Shown: piece after piece, positions 47,201 to 60,700 of the stretch
Numbering within the stretch: the stretch's first letter is position 1
Layout of the letters: each line of letters starts with the position of its first letter
Assembly: GCA_027625915.1 (NCBI GenBank)
Contig: JANTQA010000010.1
Coordinates: 62,001 to 126,000, forward strand
Origin: Anaeramoeba flamelloides
Taxonomy: Eukaryota > Metamonada > Anaeramoebidae
Reading direction: 5' to 3'
Length of the DNA stretch: 64,000 nt
Notes under the pieces: model-generated
What the model saw: only the letters and a program-made list of their open reading frames with translations
Databases searched by the model: none
What the model was told of the DNA's origin: nothing
Program-made: the position numbers and the translations under genes

Positions 47201-50200
47201 TTTCACGACAGGGTCGGAATGAATGTTACTGTTGAATTAGAATTGAAAAAAAAAAAAAATTATCTGGAAAGTTCAATAAGCAAGATCCAAAATTCATTTG
47301 AGAAAATTTTCGGTTTTAATCGGTGTGTGGAGATGTTGTTTTTTTTCTTTTCATTTTTTTTTTTTTACAAAAGTAAAATTCCCTATTTAATATTGAATCA
47401 AACAAACAATCACCCATTTCAACAATGTACTTAAATCTATAAATAGACGAGTTTGTTAAAATGGGAGTTATTTCTCCCACAGGTTAAATAATCAAAAAGC
47501 AAAAAGAGGAATTTTCATTTTTTAATAGTGATCCATTTAAATAAAAACAATTTAAACTCTAGTTGTAGTTTTCTGTGCAATTCAAAGACAAGAGAAGAAG
47601 AAGAAGAGTAAAGAGAAGAAAGTAAACTATCAAAATAATCTTTCAAATTAGTGATAGCACGGCTCTGTTATTGGAAGGCTTTTGAAAAGTTAAACATCAC
47701 CTTTCAGCTTTCATAGAAAATATTGAAAATGATTGAACTGAATAACACACCCTTTAAAGAATGAATGAAGGGTTGGTTGTTATTGCGTCCTAAACATTTT
47801 TATTCATAATAATTAATAATGTTAAAATAGACTGTTTAAACTATTATTTGCCTTTAGTTATTACTGTTATTGATGAAAAGGGCCGATCTGTCAACCAAAT
47901 CATAACAAAATAGAAATTAATCTTTTTATCTGATCCTTGATTGAATTAATTATCTTCATTTTTTTTCAAAATTAACTTTTTTTCACATAATCTATTTTTT
48001 GATCAATCAAAAATTTTCTTTTTAAAAATATTGCTGAATTTGCCCTAAAAGTCATCGACTATTATATTTCTATTTAATTTTTTCTCACGATATTTTGACA
48101 TTTATCAAGATTTGTATACAATTACCATGATTTTATAAAATATCGCAATTTTCTACAATAATGATAAATTGTAATCACGATTTTCTACAATATTGTGATT
48201 TGATAAAAATAATTGCTATTTTTTATATTATCACGATATTATTGATTATCATGATTTTCTAAAAATAATCACGATTTTTGAAACTTTATTGTGAATTGAA
48301 AGAAAGAACATCAAAACCATAAATAGTTTTTAAATTAATGAAAACTTCTTTAATTAGTGAAAAAAAAATTGTAAATTGTGATTATCGACCAAACTCCCAA
48401 TAATCCCATTTTTTCATCAAAAAATTATATTGATGAATTTTCCGAATAAAATTTTCTTCTTATAATTGAATTTTTTATTTTTATTAATTTACCGAAATTA
48501 AGTATGTTAATTCTTTTAATTCTAATAATATGATAAATGATTTGACTGGGATTGTTTAATCCCCTTCCATTTTAATTCTTTGATTATTAAATAGAAAATA
48601 TCCAAAATTTTTTCAAAAGATATTTTTTTTAATATATTTTTGAATTTACTTGAAAATTCTATCTCTTTTTCTTATTTTTTAAATTCGAAAAAAAAGTGTC
48701 TCTTTGATCGAGTAATTGATTTAAATGAATTAAAAAATAATAATAAAGATAATTTTAATAAAAAATGGTTTAAAAAACCCTATAATTTAGTTTGAATTTT
48801 ATTAAAAACTTATCAAAAATCCGTTTTATTTTTCTGAGAAATTATTTTTATGAAAAAAATTATTTTATAAATTTCATTATGTTTTTAAAAAATGATCTTG
48901 TGTTTTAATTCAAGTTGGAATACCAATGAACAGCTTATTTAAAAATCATAAAATAAACATGATCTTGTTCAAATACCCATTTTAATTTTGAATGCTTTTA
49001 TTATTATGCTGGTGACTTAATAGAAAAAAGAAAAGAAAAGAAAAAAATAACTTTTAAGATTGAGGTTAATGGAAAGTGGTAATGTTTTCAGTATCAATTC
49101 AGAAAGCTAGGTGCTTAAACCTTCTTAACCATCAATTTTCTGATTTGTTGATCACTATTTAAAAATTCACCAAATCCAATCAAGCTGTAATTTTAACTTA
49201 AAACCAAGCTAATATATCTAAAAATTATCGGTTAACAGAGAAATCATTTTACTGAAATCAATTTTTGACTTTTAAGTACCTGGTTAAAAATTGGAATATA
49301 AGCCTCACTCAAATCCATGATAAAATTACCACAAGAACCTAATTCATGAGAGAAATATACAAGTTAATTCAATCGATTCAACAAGTCTCTAATTTCTGGT
49401 GTTAAGATTCGCACACAGACAGATAATAGAGTGCTCAGTCTTTTGGATGGGAAATACAAAAAAAAAAAAGAAAAAGAAAAATAATTTTTTTTAATTATGG
49501 TTGTCTTATTTTTCATATTATTTTTAAAGAAATAAAATTTTTTTTCTCACACAACTTTAAAATCTTTAAATCTCTAAAACAAGTAAAATCGTAATTTATC
49601 AAATTATCAATTTTTATAAATTTTTAAAATCAAAATAAAGTAGATATTGTAATCAGCATAATACTTATCCTTTCTATTTTTAATTTTTATCAATATTTTT
49701 TATTTTTCTTAATAGCTTATGTAACAATGCAAAAAAGAAGAAAATTTTTATTAGTAATTACAATAATATCATTTTTATTTTTATCATCAATTTATTTTAT
49801 TCTTTTTGGGATCACCTTTTCAGCTGCTTCTGCACTTGACGACACCTGTGAAGATTTGAATAGAGAAAAAACAAGTAATTAAACTTCTTTTTCTAACTTA
49901 CCATTCTCATATTCATTTTAACCACAATTACTTCTTATAACATTTACGATTGAAAAATAAATTTTGATGTATTTTTCACTTTTACACTTTTGAAATTATT
50001 TTCTCAAAATGTTCTCATAATTGCTGCATATTCTTATAATTATAATAATCATTATTTATCCACATTTTCTTCTTTTCATATCTTTTTTAAAATTTTCCCA
50101 TTCAAAAATCTTTTTTATCTTAAAAAAATAATAGGTGTTTATGATTATTTTCTTGAATCTTTCAATAAAAGTTATTTACAAGAAAAATTTTTACTTATTG

Positions 50201-51232
50201 AAAATATAAAAAATGGAACTTTGGAACAGATAAATAATTTAACTTACCCAGATATATATTTTGAAGAAACAATCCATACTTGTGATTCTGAAAAATATGA
50301 AAATGATACAGAACAAATTCAAATTTTAAAAGACAAGATAGTTAATTCAATAATATTGAAAACAAATTGTAATTCATATATAGAAAAAAACGATATAGTT
50401 CCTTTATTAAACAAAGATAAAATTTGTAATCGATTATTAATTGATTATGATTTTTTTTCATCAATGAATTTGTCAATAGGTATATTATTGTTATCTTTAG
50501 CAACAATTCAATTTTTATTACATCGAATTTATTCGGAAGAGGATGAATGGTTTCCAGTAAGTAATCCAAAATATATTATTGTTATAATTTTTATTCTTAT
50601 TATTATTACTCTAAATAATTATATACATATATATATATATATATTCTTCTTAATTATTCTTCTAAATAACTAATAAAAATTATAAAACAAACCTTTTTTA
50701 TTTATTATTATTACAATGATAGCCTTATTCGATGGATAAAACTGCACTTGATAATGATCAACAGCAAGAGCAGCAACTTCCAAAAGAATCACAAGATTCA
50801 GAACAACAAATAGACATGACTGATGAAGATTTTTTACCATTTGAAGAAACGGAATCTTCCGAGGCTGGCTTATTAGAAAATAATAAGGACGGTGGATTGG
50901 ATCAAATTGATGATTACGAAAATAAAAAAGTGCAAAAAAATGGAAAAAGAGGATTCAGTTCAACAGGGTTGCAAGGGGAAATTTTAAGTGAATATGAAGA
51001 TGTACTTGATAATTCACAAACATCTGAAGAATATGAAAATATAACTAAAGATGAAGAATCATACTTTATCAAAATCAATAATCAAATTCTTGATAAACAG
51101 TTAAATTACACCTCAAATCAAAATGCTAATGATCTAAAATTTGTTTCTACAGTTGATTTAAAAATGAGTGATTCGTATTTAAGCGAAGACAAATCAACAG
51201 ATTATGATGAATCGTTTTCAGATGAAAAATAA
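44239..51232 (+). CDS. Pentaspan membrane protein with prominin/tweety-like topology
   Basis: Six exons joined with continuous phase: 44239-44454, 44629-44810, 45182-45465, 49716-49874, 50135-50556 and 50723-51232 (donors GTAACA, GTAAAA, GTAAGA, GTAATT, GTAAGT; acceptors AATAAG, CACAG, AATAG, AATAG, GATAG), giving 590 residues. Residues 1-20 are a signal peptide (LFLFFIPLILLQA). Membrane segments: about 78-98 (VGIGPGIVIFVVLLVYLLY), 120-146 (split by an intron), 213-230, 238-259 (after MQKRRK) and 393-410 (SIGILLLSLATIQFLL). The loops give outside-N, two extracellular domains (about 148-211 and 262-392, the second with four Cys and several N-glycosylation sites) and an acidic cytoplasmic tail (414-590). 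This is the prominin order, but the outside domains are far smaller. Homology to prominins or tweety channels is inferred from topology, not sequence. Confidence 0.75.
45466..49715 (+). other. 4,250-bp intron of the pentaspan gene
   Basis: Begins GTAAGA and ends TTTTTCTTAATAG after a pyrimidine tract. Contains family P repeat material (46025-46475) and otherwise AT-rich sequence. Small open frames at 46662-46847 and 47219-47434 lack support. It interrupts the third membrane segment's end in phase 1. Confidence 0.75.
46105..46475. mobile_element. MITE family P, copy 3
   Basis: CAGCCGTTTTAAAAAAGCGAGG opens the element, followed by several tandem copies of AAAACTTTTATCAAGTTTT-like units, CCTTTAAATGTGGGA, a T8-A8 dyad and CTTTATTAAAACATAAAACTT. 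An opposite-facing end lies at 46040-46070. Confidence 0.5.
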
Positions 51233-54200
51233 AAATTGACTAATAAAAAAATCTCAATTTCCTTATTTGATTTAAATAAAAAAAATAAAATAATAATAAA
51301 AAAAAAAAAAAACGAATAAGAATTAAAGGAAATTTTGATTTTTTTTATTTTTGATTTAGATTTTCTTTTTTTCTTCTATAATTTTTAACTAATTTAATTA
51401 TAAAAATTTCAAATTATTAGAAATAATAATAATATATATTATCAATAAATACAGTATTTTAACTATTTTAATTTTTTATTTGGATTGTTGTTATTTTATT
51501 CTAAGAATTTATGGAAGGAAAATTTGTTTTATTTTTTTTTTATTCTTGTTTTTAGAAACAATTTTTAAAAAATACACTTTTTCACAATTGATAAATTGAA
51601 ATTTTGAAGAAATTCTTGTTTTTCAGATAAGAAGGTTTTTCACAAGAATTATTAGAGATACAAATAATCAAGTGCACTTCTTTGTTTATTAACTCAATCA
51701 CAAAAAAAGGCCTCGATTTACTGAACCCAGTCACTTTGCTACTAATATTGGTTACTGAGATCTACCAAAAATTTATTAAGTAAAATAACTATTTTTGAAT
51801 TAAATGGTTCAAGTTGTATGGAGTGAATTAAAAGTGTTTGGTTGTATATTAGAAGGAAATTCGTATTTTGAGAAGTAACCAAATTGAAACCATTTTTTTA
51901 AATATTTTTTATCTTTTTCAATATTTTTTTTTTACAATACCTAGAATCACCCCCAAGTAAAAATTTGGTATTCTTATGTTTATTTAACAGTGAAAAAAAG
52001 ATTATAAAAAAAATATAGAGATTACTATTGGATTTTTATTTGATCTTTAAATTGAGGATTAAAATGAAGCATTGTTTTTTTTTCTTAGATAAAATTAACC
52101 AAGAATTTCGGTTTTTCTATTTTTAAGAAAATCTGTTGATTTATTAGTTTTACTTCTCATATGATTCTAAACTTTTCTTTGATATTTATTAAAATTCTAC
52201 CCCTTTCTTATTTGTTCTCCAAAGTTCAAATATTTAATATTTTGATATTTGAGAAATTTTTTTTGGTTCCCTTTGACAAAAACAAAGTTTTGTTGTTAGT
52301 ACCAAAAAAAATTATAGCCTTACCTCGATATTGAAAATTTTTTACTTTTATCTTACAGATGATAATATTATTATTTTGTTATAATATTTTGATTAATTTA
52401 CATTTTATCGTTTTATTTATTTTATTAATTTTTCTTTAATTAAACCTTTCTCTCAATAAATTAATTAATCAAAGATTAATTATAGATCGAAGAAATTTCA
52501 GAAGCTATAAAATATGAACTAAAAACAAATTATTTTCTCATTTTTTCTTTGATAATTTATTTTATTTAGAAAAATATTCTTTACTCCATTTTTATTATTT
52601 CCCCTTTTTATTAAATTATCCCCTTGAGTTCTCAATTATTCAATATAAATGTATATATATATATATATATCTGAAAAAGGTAATTTAAAACAATTTTACT
52701 TAATTAATGTCCATAAATTTCTTTTCTTTTTAAGGGAATGATGAAAATTTAACCCAGAAAAATAGATCAATTTATTTTTATTTTTATTTATTTATAATTT
52801 TAATAAAAATCTTATAATAAAAATCTTTTATGAGATTTAATCAATATAAACTTTCTTTTCTTAATTAATTTATCATAAAAAAACAAAATAAAAATAACAA
52901 TAAAAAAAAATAAGAATAATAAAAAAATATCATAATTTTATTTATATTATTTTAATTAAAATTAATTTATTATTAATTAATAATAAGATAATTTTGTTAT
53001 AATTTTGGTTTTTATAACTTTTATTCATTAAAATAATTAGATCAATTTGTATCTCTGTCATATTTTTTTTTAAAAAAATCTAAAAATATCTTTTCAAAAC
53101 ATTGTTTAAAATAAAAATTCCAAAACAAGAAAATAACACTCAAAAGGAACTTTATAACACATTTTATAGTAAAAAAATGTTACAATAGTTTTTTTTTTCA
53201 TATAATGTTACCAAGGCTGCACTAATACGAAAAAATAAAATAGAAAAAGTATAGTTGGGTAAAATATTATTACAATTAACCTTTTTCATCTAGTAAATAA
53301 AGTTTTTTAAAAATAGAATTAAAATTAAATAACATTAAAAAACTTGAGGTGATTGTATTTATTGTTTTTAAGTAGTACAACAATTTCGAAAAGGTCTCTT
53401 TTCGAGAAAAAAAGGAGATATTTTGTGATTTGAAATTCCAAATAAACTGAAGATCGGTGAATTTCTGTTTAATTCAACTCGAAGATATTTAGTTTGGTAC
53501 CTAATAACTAATAGTTTTGAAAATGCTATACACATCTAATAAAACTTAAATCGAAAAAAAATCCGTATAATAACTAACGAGTATCCTATATTTCCTTTAT
53601 AAAAAGGTGTCATACTAATTTCTTTTAATTTCACTCTATTCTTTCTGATTCTGGAACACCTTATGAAAGTATTCGTAGAGTACCGTCGAGTACCGTCAAG
53701 TTCCTAGCTTTTCCAAAATTCAAAAGAATAGAGTATAGTCAAAAATATTTTACATCATTCTTTTACAATCTGGAAAAATGAATTGTTTTTTTTTTACTTT
53801 CAAAAATATACTGAAAAATTATTTTATTTAGTGTTTATTTCAAAAATTAAAAAAAAAAACGTAAAAGAAGTGTCCAAGGTTTTCCAAAATCCAAATGAAG
53901 AGAGTAAAATCATATACATTTTAACCTATTCATTTGAAATACTAGAAAACCCAAAGAAAAGTGCCTTAGAACACCAGAGAGTGCCTGCTTTTCCAAAATT
54001 CAAAAGAATGGAAAAAAATATTTGATTTTACTCAATTCTTTTAAATTCTGGACAAGCTAACGGTGTTTTTTTACTTTATAAAATAAACCTAAAATTTCTT
54101 ACATTTTCTGTTTATTTCAAAAATTAAAAAAAAAACCTAACTTTAAAATGAAAAAAAAAATATTTTTTCTAAAATTTAAATTTTGAACCAATTGAAAATA

Positions 54201-54668
54201 ATTGATTCCCTATTTAAAATATATTCCTCAGATTTAAAATACTTTTAAAATATAATAAAATGATCTCTTAACAATGACGAAAAATATTTACTAATTTTTT
54301 ATCATAAAATTTGAAAAAAATCTTAATAGAAACCTGTAAAATTGGATTTTCCAACTTAAATTGTTAAATATCTTGAAAAATAATGTTTGATCAAAGATCT
54401 TTTATTAACCAATAGTGTTTATTCTAATTAAAGTTACTAAAAAGTGAAAAATTAGCAAAAGTTAATTTTTTTTTGAAAAATTTTTTTCATGAATCGTGTG
54501 TTGTAAAATATACAATTATATAATTAAATACAATATTGATTTAAAATTTAATAACTCTCAAATTTTATTACACGTATATACCACTTATATAACATGTTAT
54601 AAAAAAAGTTTTTTTTATTAGGAATCGGATATATAATGTGTACTAACCAAATTCAAATAATATATTGA

Positions 54669-54701
<33 letters not shown>

Positions 54702-54790
54702 AACATTCATTTATTTTTATGCATTTTTTTACTTTTTATAAATATAAATTAACAGTATTAAAAGAAAATTATTATTTTTCTTTTGAAGTG
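51233..54790. other. Intergenic region with short tandem and palindromic repeats
   Basis: No gene seen. A TA dinucleotide run is near 52651-52670. 53640-54060 holds three family I palindromes and the GAGTACCGTC repeats. An A run of about 25 is at 54679-54703 and a lone family J end at 54590-54625. Confidence 0.55.
53640..54060. repeat. Family I short palindromes with ten-base direct repeats
   Basis: Units of about 85 bp: TTTTCCAAAATTCAAAAGAA then TAGAGTAAAATC, a short centre, and the complement ending in TTTTAAATTCTGGAAAA. They are preceded by direct repeats such as GAGTACCGTCGAGTACCGTC (53678-53697). Related units are at 41705-42330 and 55985-56440. Confidence 0.55.
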
Positions 54791-57700
54791 TTAATTATTA
54801 TCAATATTTGATACCTTAATTGGCTGAAATATTACAGAACTGTTAATTTTATTAATATATTTTGGTTTTAAAAGTAAAATATTTTCATTTACAGAAACTG
54901 GATAAGTAAATTTCTCCCAAGCTTTCCTAGTCTTTGTAATGTGAGGCATCTTTTTTGGATAACCAACATCTATTAAATATTTTTTTAAGAACTCAAAATT
55001 AAATATTTTTTCAAATAAATATGTTTGTTTCTGAAATAATTTAATAAATTGGTTATAGAATTTATTTTTTGATAAATTTTCTATTATATTTGTGCAATGA
55101 AGGCGAGATATGATAAAAGTAATTATTTTATAAATATTGATCGTCTCATTTACAATGCTAATTAAGCATAAGAATTGGCAAGAGTCTATTCCTTTTTTCA
55201 AATTTTGAAATTTTGGGTTAATTGTCTTTTCAAGATATAATAATAACATTCCATAATATGGTATAATCAACTTTAAGGATGAAATAGATATTACACCACT
55301 GCCAACCATTGGTGAAAAAATATTGTGTTCATATAGTTCTGTTAAATAGGTATCAAGAGAAAAATTTCCTTCAAAAACGGGAATTTTTAAATGCAAATTG
55401 ATTTTTTGAATCAATAGATCAACAAAAATGCTACCAAAAAGTGAATGGATTTTTCTTGGTTCTTGGAAAACATTCAATTTTTTTTTTAATTGTACAATAA
55501 TTCCCATTTGTTTCATGATGTCTGAAATAGCCTTTTAAATTAAAAAATTTTGTAAATATCAAGAAAAAATTAAACGAAAAAAATAAAGAAGAACTAAAAA
55601 TTTTAATTAATTATTTAAGGTAAGAGAAATAAGAATTGTTTTTTTTTAACAAATAGATTTATTATTATTATAATAATAAATAATTTCCATCTGCTCATAA
55701 ATAAACGAAAAATAAAATTATGATTCTCTATTGAAAATTCTCACCAAAATTTAGAAAATTTGGGAAGTTTTATAAGTTGGTTAGAGTGCTGTTAAGTGTC
55801 ATAGAGTGTCGTAGAGTGTCTAGGTTTTTTTTCTTTTTATTTCTTAAATTAAAAAAAAAACATATAATCAATTTTCTTGAGTTTCCTGTTTATTTGTTAA
55901 GTGTTCTAGGTTTTTTTGAGGTTTTCTATTTTATTTGTCGAATCAATAGATTTTCCAAATAAACAGAAAAATCAAGAAAACCAAACGACGCTGTTCATGA
56001 ATTTGAAAGATGAGAGTAAAATCAAATCGTACATAAAGTTTTTTAAATTATGGAAAAGATAATGTATTTTTTTTATTTTATAATAAAATCTATTTATTTT
56101 TGGAAATAAAACAGAAAAATCAAAAAAAAAAAAAAATAACGGAACTTTTCCGGAATTTAAAAGACTTTATGTACTATTTGATTTTGCTATCATCTTTTAA
56201 ATTCATGAAAAGCTAACTGCTGTTTTTCAGAAAAATTCTTATTTTGTTTAAATGTATAATTATAATTTTACTCAATTCCTTCAAATTTAAAAAACCTAAC
56301 GTTAAGTGCCGTCAAGTGTCAGCCAAGTACCGGAGAGTGTCGTATATCGAAAGGTAAAGTACTTGGGGTTTCTAAAATTCAAAAGAATAGAGAAAAAATG
56401 TTTGATTTTACGCAATTCTTATTAAATTAAAAAAAACCTAACGGCGATTTTCTTTGGGGGTTTCCGTTTTATTTGTTAAGTGTTCTCGGTTTTTTTGAGG
56501 TTTTCTATTTTATTTGGAAAATCTATTGATTTTCATTAAGTTTTTTTTACTTTATAAATAAATAGAAAACTCAAAAAAACCTAACGAAAATTTATTGATT
56601 TTCCAAATAAACAGAAAACTCAAGAAAACCTAACTGATGGAAGAGGAAATTAATTTCTTTGGTTCAAAATTAAAAAAAAATAATAACTAATTTTACTAAA
56701 ACTTACATTTGGGGAACCTTCTTGAATCAAAATCATTAAAAGGTTTAAAAATTTCAAATGAATAGTTGGATTTAATTCAATAGGTGCGTTCATTGCAGTT
56801 ACAAATAAATTTTTTATTTCACTAATTTCGGAATTTTGATATTTTTGCCAGGTTATAATGATAATATTATTTTGTGTTTCAAGATCTTTAGATATGATTT
56901 CTGAAGTTAAATATTGTAGACATAAAGATTCCATTTCAGTATTTGATAATAATTGAGATGAAATCGTTGATAATTTAATTGTCTGGTTTGTTGAAGTCTG
57001 AATTTTTTTTTTATTTTTGTTTTGAATATTTTTGAAAATAATTTTTTTTTCTGTAGTTAAATCAGGGATAATCACTATTATTGGAGTTTTTTTATCGATA
57101 TTTTTAGCATTAAAATTGTCTTCGTCATCACTAATGTTATCTGTTTTTTCATTTATTTGTAAATTTTGTTCTTGTTTGTTTGGTTGAAAGCTTTCATTTA
57201 AAAAGGGATTAAAATTATTATTATTGTTTTGTTTATTGATAGTATGTTCATGTATTATATTATCATTATTTTGATTTAAATTTTCTAAAAATGGATTGTA
57301 AGTCTCCCTTTTTTTTTCGTCTTCATCCACAATTTCATTTTGTTGTTGAAGTTGTTTTACTTGCTGTTTATTGAAATTTTGGTTATTTTTTTTGTCATTT
57401 TGTCGAAATGGATTAAAAGTATTTTCATTATTATTATTATTATTATTTTCATTACAATCACTTGTTGCTGTATTCTTATTTTTATTTTCATTTAAAAATG
57501 GATTGAAATGATTTTCGTTGTCCTTATCCTTATTATTATCATTATCATCATAATCATTATCATCGTTATTCTTGATTTGTTCATCATTTTGTGAATTAAA
57601 TGGGTTATAATTTTCAAAATTTTCTTGAGAAAATTGATTATTTTCAAATGGATTGACATTATTTTCATTTTCATTGTTATTATTATTATTATTTTCAATT

Positions 57701-60700
57701 TGAAAATTTTCATTATTAGACATTTCTATATCTTCTTGAAGAGAAGAATCAGTTTTCCTTGGTTCATAAATTTCATTTTCTTGTAAGTTATTCACTTGAT
57801 TTTTAAAAGGATTAAAAGGATTTGTAGATTCAGTCATTTCTTCAGAATAAGAAATAAAAGTGTCATAATTTTCAAAGGAATTATCATCAACAGTAAGATC
57901 TACATCATTAAAATATGATTCATTTTTCTGAACTATAGTTGATTCCTTTTCATTTTCATCGCTTGAGAGATAAACGTTCTCTACACTGTTTATTTGAAAT
58001 GGGTTATAAGGAGTTTTTGAATTACTATCTTGTAAAAAAGGATTTTTAGATTGTTTTTTTTCTATGCTGGGTGTTTCTTTTCCATTCGTATTTTCAATTT
58101 TTTTTTCTTTTACATCTTTTTTATCTTTTTCCTTTGCCTTTTCTGTTTCGTTTTCTTCTTCAGAAGTTAACGAAAATAATTCCGACTCAGAATCATTGAT
58201 ATATAATAAGGATTTTTGTTCTAATTTCTGTTCTTGTTGAATTATTTTATCAAAAAATTTTCTGTCTTTATTTCGAAATTTGTTTTCATCTTCTTCATTA
58301 CTATTTTCTTGAGATGTATTTTGTTCTTCAGATCGATCTTCAATATATTCATTACCATTTGTTCCAAAATAAGTGAAATTATTAGCTGAATTGTTATTAC
58401 TATTGTCAATTGATTCGAATTTATTTTCGGTATACACAAAATTCCCGAAATTATCATCATCATTTTGAAAATTTTCTTCAAAATTTTCTTGAAAAAATTC
58501 TTCATCTACAAATGGATTATAATTATTTTCATTTTCATTGTTATTATTATTATTATTTTCAATTTGAAAATTTTCATTATTAGAAATTTCTATATCTTCT
58601 TGATCAGAAGAACCAGTTTTCCTTGGATCATAAATTTCATTTTCTTTTGGGTTATAAATATTATTTTCCTTTGAAACATTATTTCCAAGTTCCTCATTAT
58701 TCTTTTTAGTTTCTTTATTTTCAAAATTTTCTTCTTTTTTATTTATATTTATATTTTCTTTATTATTGTTTATTTCATTATTTGTTATCACTTCTTTTTC
58801 TTTTATAATATCTTTTTCATTATCTTTATTGTTATCAGTACTATTATTATTGTTGTTATTGTTATTGTTATTACAATTGCTTTTATTATTATCACTGTTA
58901 TCATTATTATTACCATCCTGATCATAATCATTATTATTATTAATGTTATTACTATCATCATCATTATCATTAAATGTATTATTATTATTTTTATTATCAT
59001 TATCATTGTTGTTATTGTTGTTTTTCTTAATATTCTTAATATTATTTTCATTATTTTCATTATTTTCATTATTATTATTATTTTCATTCTTCATTTCTTT
59101 TGATATTGGTTTTTTAAATTTCATATTATTAAATGGATCAAAATTTTGGAAATTACTTTTTAAACTTTTAATATTTGAATGATTCTTTTTTATTTCAATA
59201 TTTGAGTTATCATTATTTTCTTCATCAAATAATTTTTCATTTTTTAATGGTGGTGCCCTTTTTTTGGAAATATTTGGTTTTGGACTTTTCTTTATATTAT
59301 GCTTAAAATTTTGATCAAATTTTGGGTTAAAATTCGGACTAATTATTGGTGAATTTTTTGTATTAGTTGTATTTTTTTGTTTTTTAATATTATTTTCATT
59401 TTTTTTTTGATTTTCATTTTGAAATTTATTGAATTTGGTTGAATTAGAATTACTATTTGTTTTATTGAGATTTTCTTTTTTTATACTTTGATTTTGACTT
59501 AATAAAGGTGTCAATTTTTTAATGACTTCATGAATATCTGGTCTTTCTGCTGGGTCCGAAACCAACATAAATGGAATTAAATCAATAACTTCTTTTCGAT
59601 AATTATGTTGAGTAGGGATTTTATATGCTTTATTTAAAATTTGAAGTGTGCTGCCTTCATTGAAAGCATCTTCAAAAAATAATAATTTGTATAAAATACA
59701 ACCCAAGGCCCAAATATCACTTTTTGTATCAATTTTTTGTCTGAGAAATAAATCAATCATTTCTGGCGCTCTATAAGCTAATGTTGTGTTTTTTTCAATA
59801 TCTTCTTCGGCTTCATATCTCTCGGTTTTATTTTCAAGTGTATATATTTTATATGTAGCTGATCCAAAATCACATAACTTAATTTTCCCATTTTGAGAAA
59901 ATAATAAATTTTCACACTATAAATTGATAAAAAAAAAAAAAAAAAATAGGTTATTTATTAATCATTTTAATCAAAGAAAAATAAAAGAAAATCAAAGGTT
60001 TTAAAAAGGCGAGTAATAAAAAGTTTTCAAAAGTCTGAAAAAAACTGTCGAAAAGAGTGAGACAAATGGCTTGAAAACCTTTGGTCCTCACATTTTTAAA
60101 ACAGTTCTAGAGGATTACATTGGCAATTTTTGTTTAAAATTCAAGATAATTGTTATTATAAATTCTATAATAAACAAATAAATATCTTTATTTGTTACAA
60201 ATTGAAAAGTTTGTAAACAATCAAAACAAATGCAATTTAAAATTTAAAATTTTGTTTACCACTCTGTGAATTAACCTTGTGAATTTCCTTTTAAATTAAG
60301 GCATTACTGTTAAATTTAAAAATAAATCAATAAAATTTTCATTCTTCTTTCCAAAAAAATATTTAAAAGATCTAAGAATAATTTGAATTCTGAAAATATT
60401 AATTCTATGTTTATATTTTGCGTTTTCTCATTTAAGATTTGAAAACTCTAATTATTTTATCCAGAATCTTTTTTTTTTGCTTTTTTGTTTTTTTTTCCTG
60501 AAAATTTTGTTTAATTTACCTTCGGAATTTAAGATCTTTAATTTTTGAAATATATTCCTTTCCAGTCCCAAAGATAAGAAAAAAAAAGGAGTATATTTTA
60601 TTTTAAACAGGGGTTATTTGGGTCATTTTAAGGATTATTCCCAAAATGAATTCTAAATATCCAATACAAAAGCTAATTATTGAATTTCATTAAGGAGTAT

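Noticed and set aside
54791-55516. Separate gene for the C-terminal 54.8-55.5 kb frame.
   Set aside because: It has no plausible own start context, and joining to the exon ending at 56707 keeps phase and completes an ANTH-like domain.
58242-59182. Ile/Met- and Leu/Ser-rich frames on both strands within 57.5-59.2 kb.
   Set aside because: Shadows of the Asn/Glu-rich linker of the kinase-ANTH gene.
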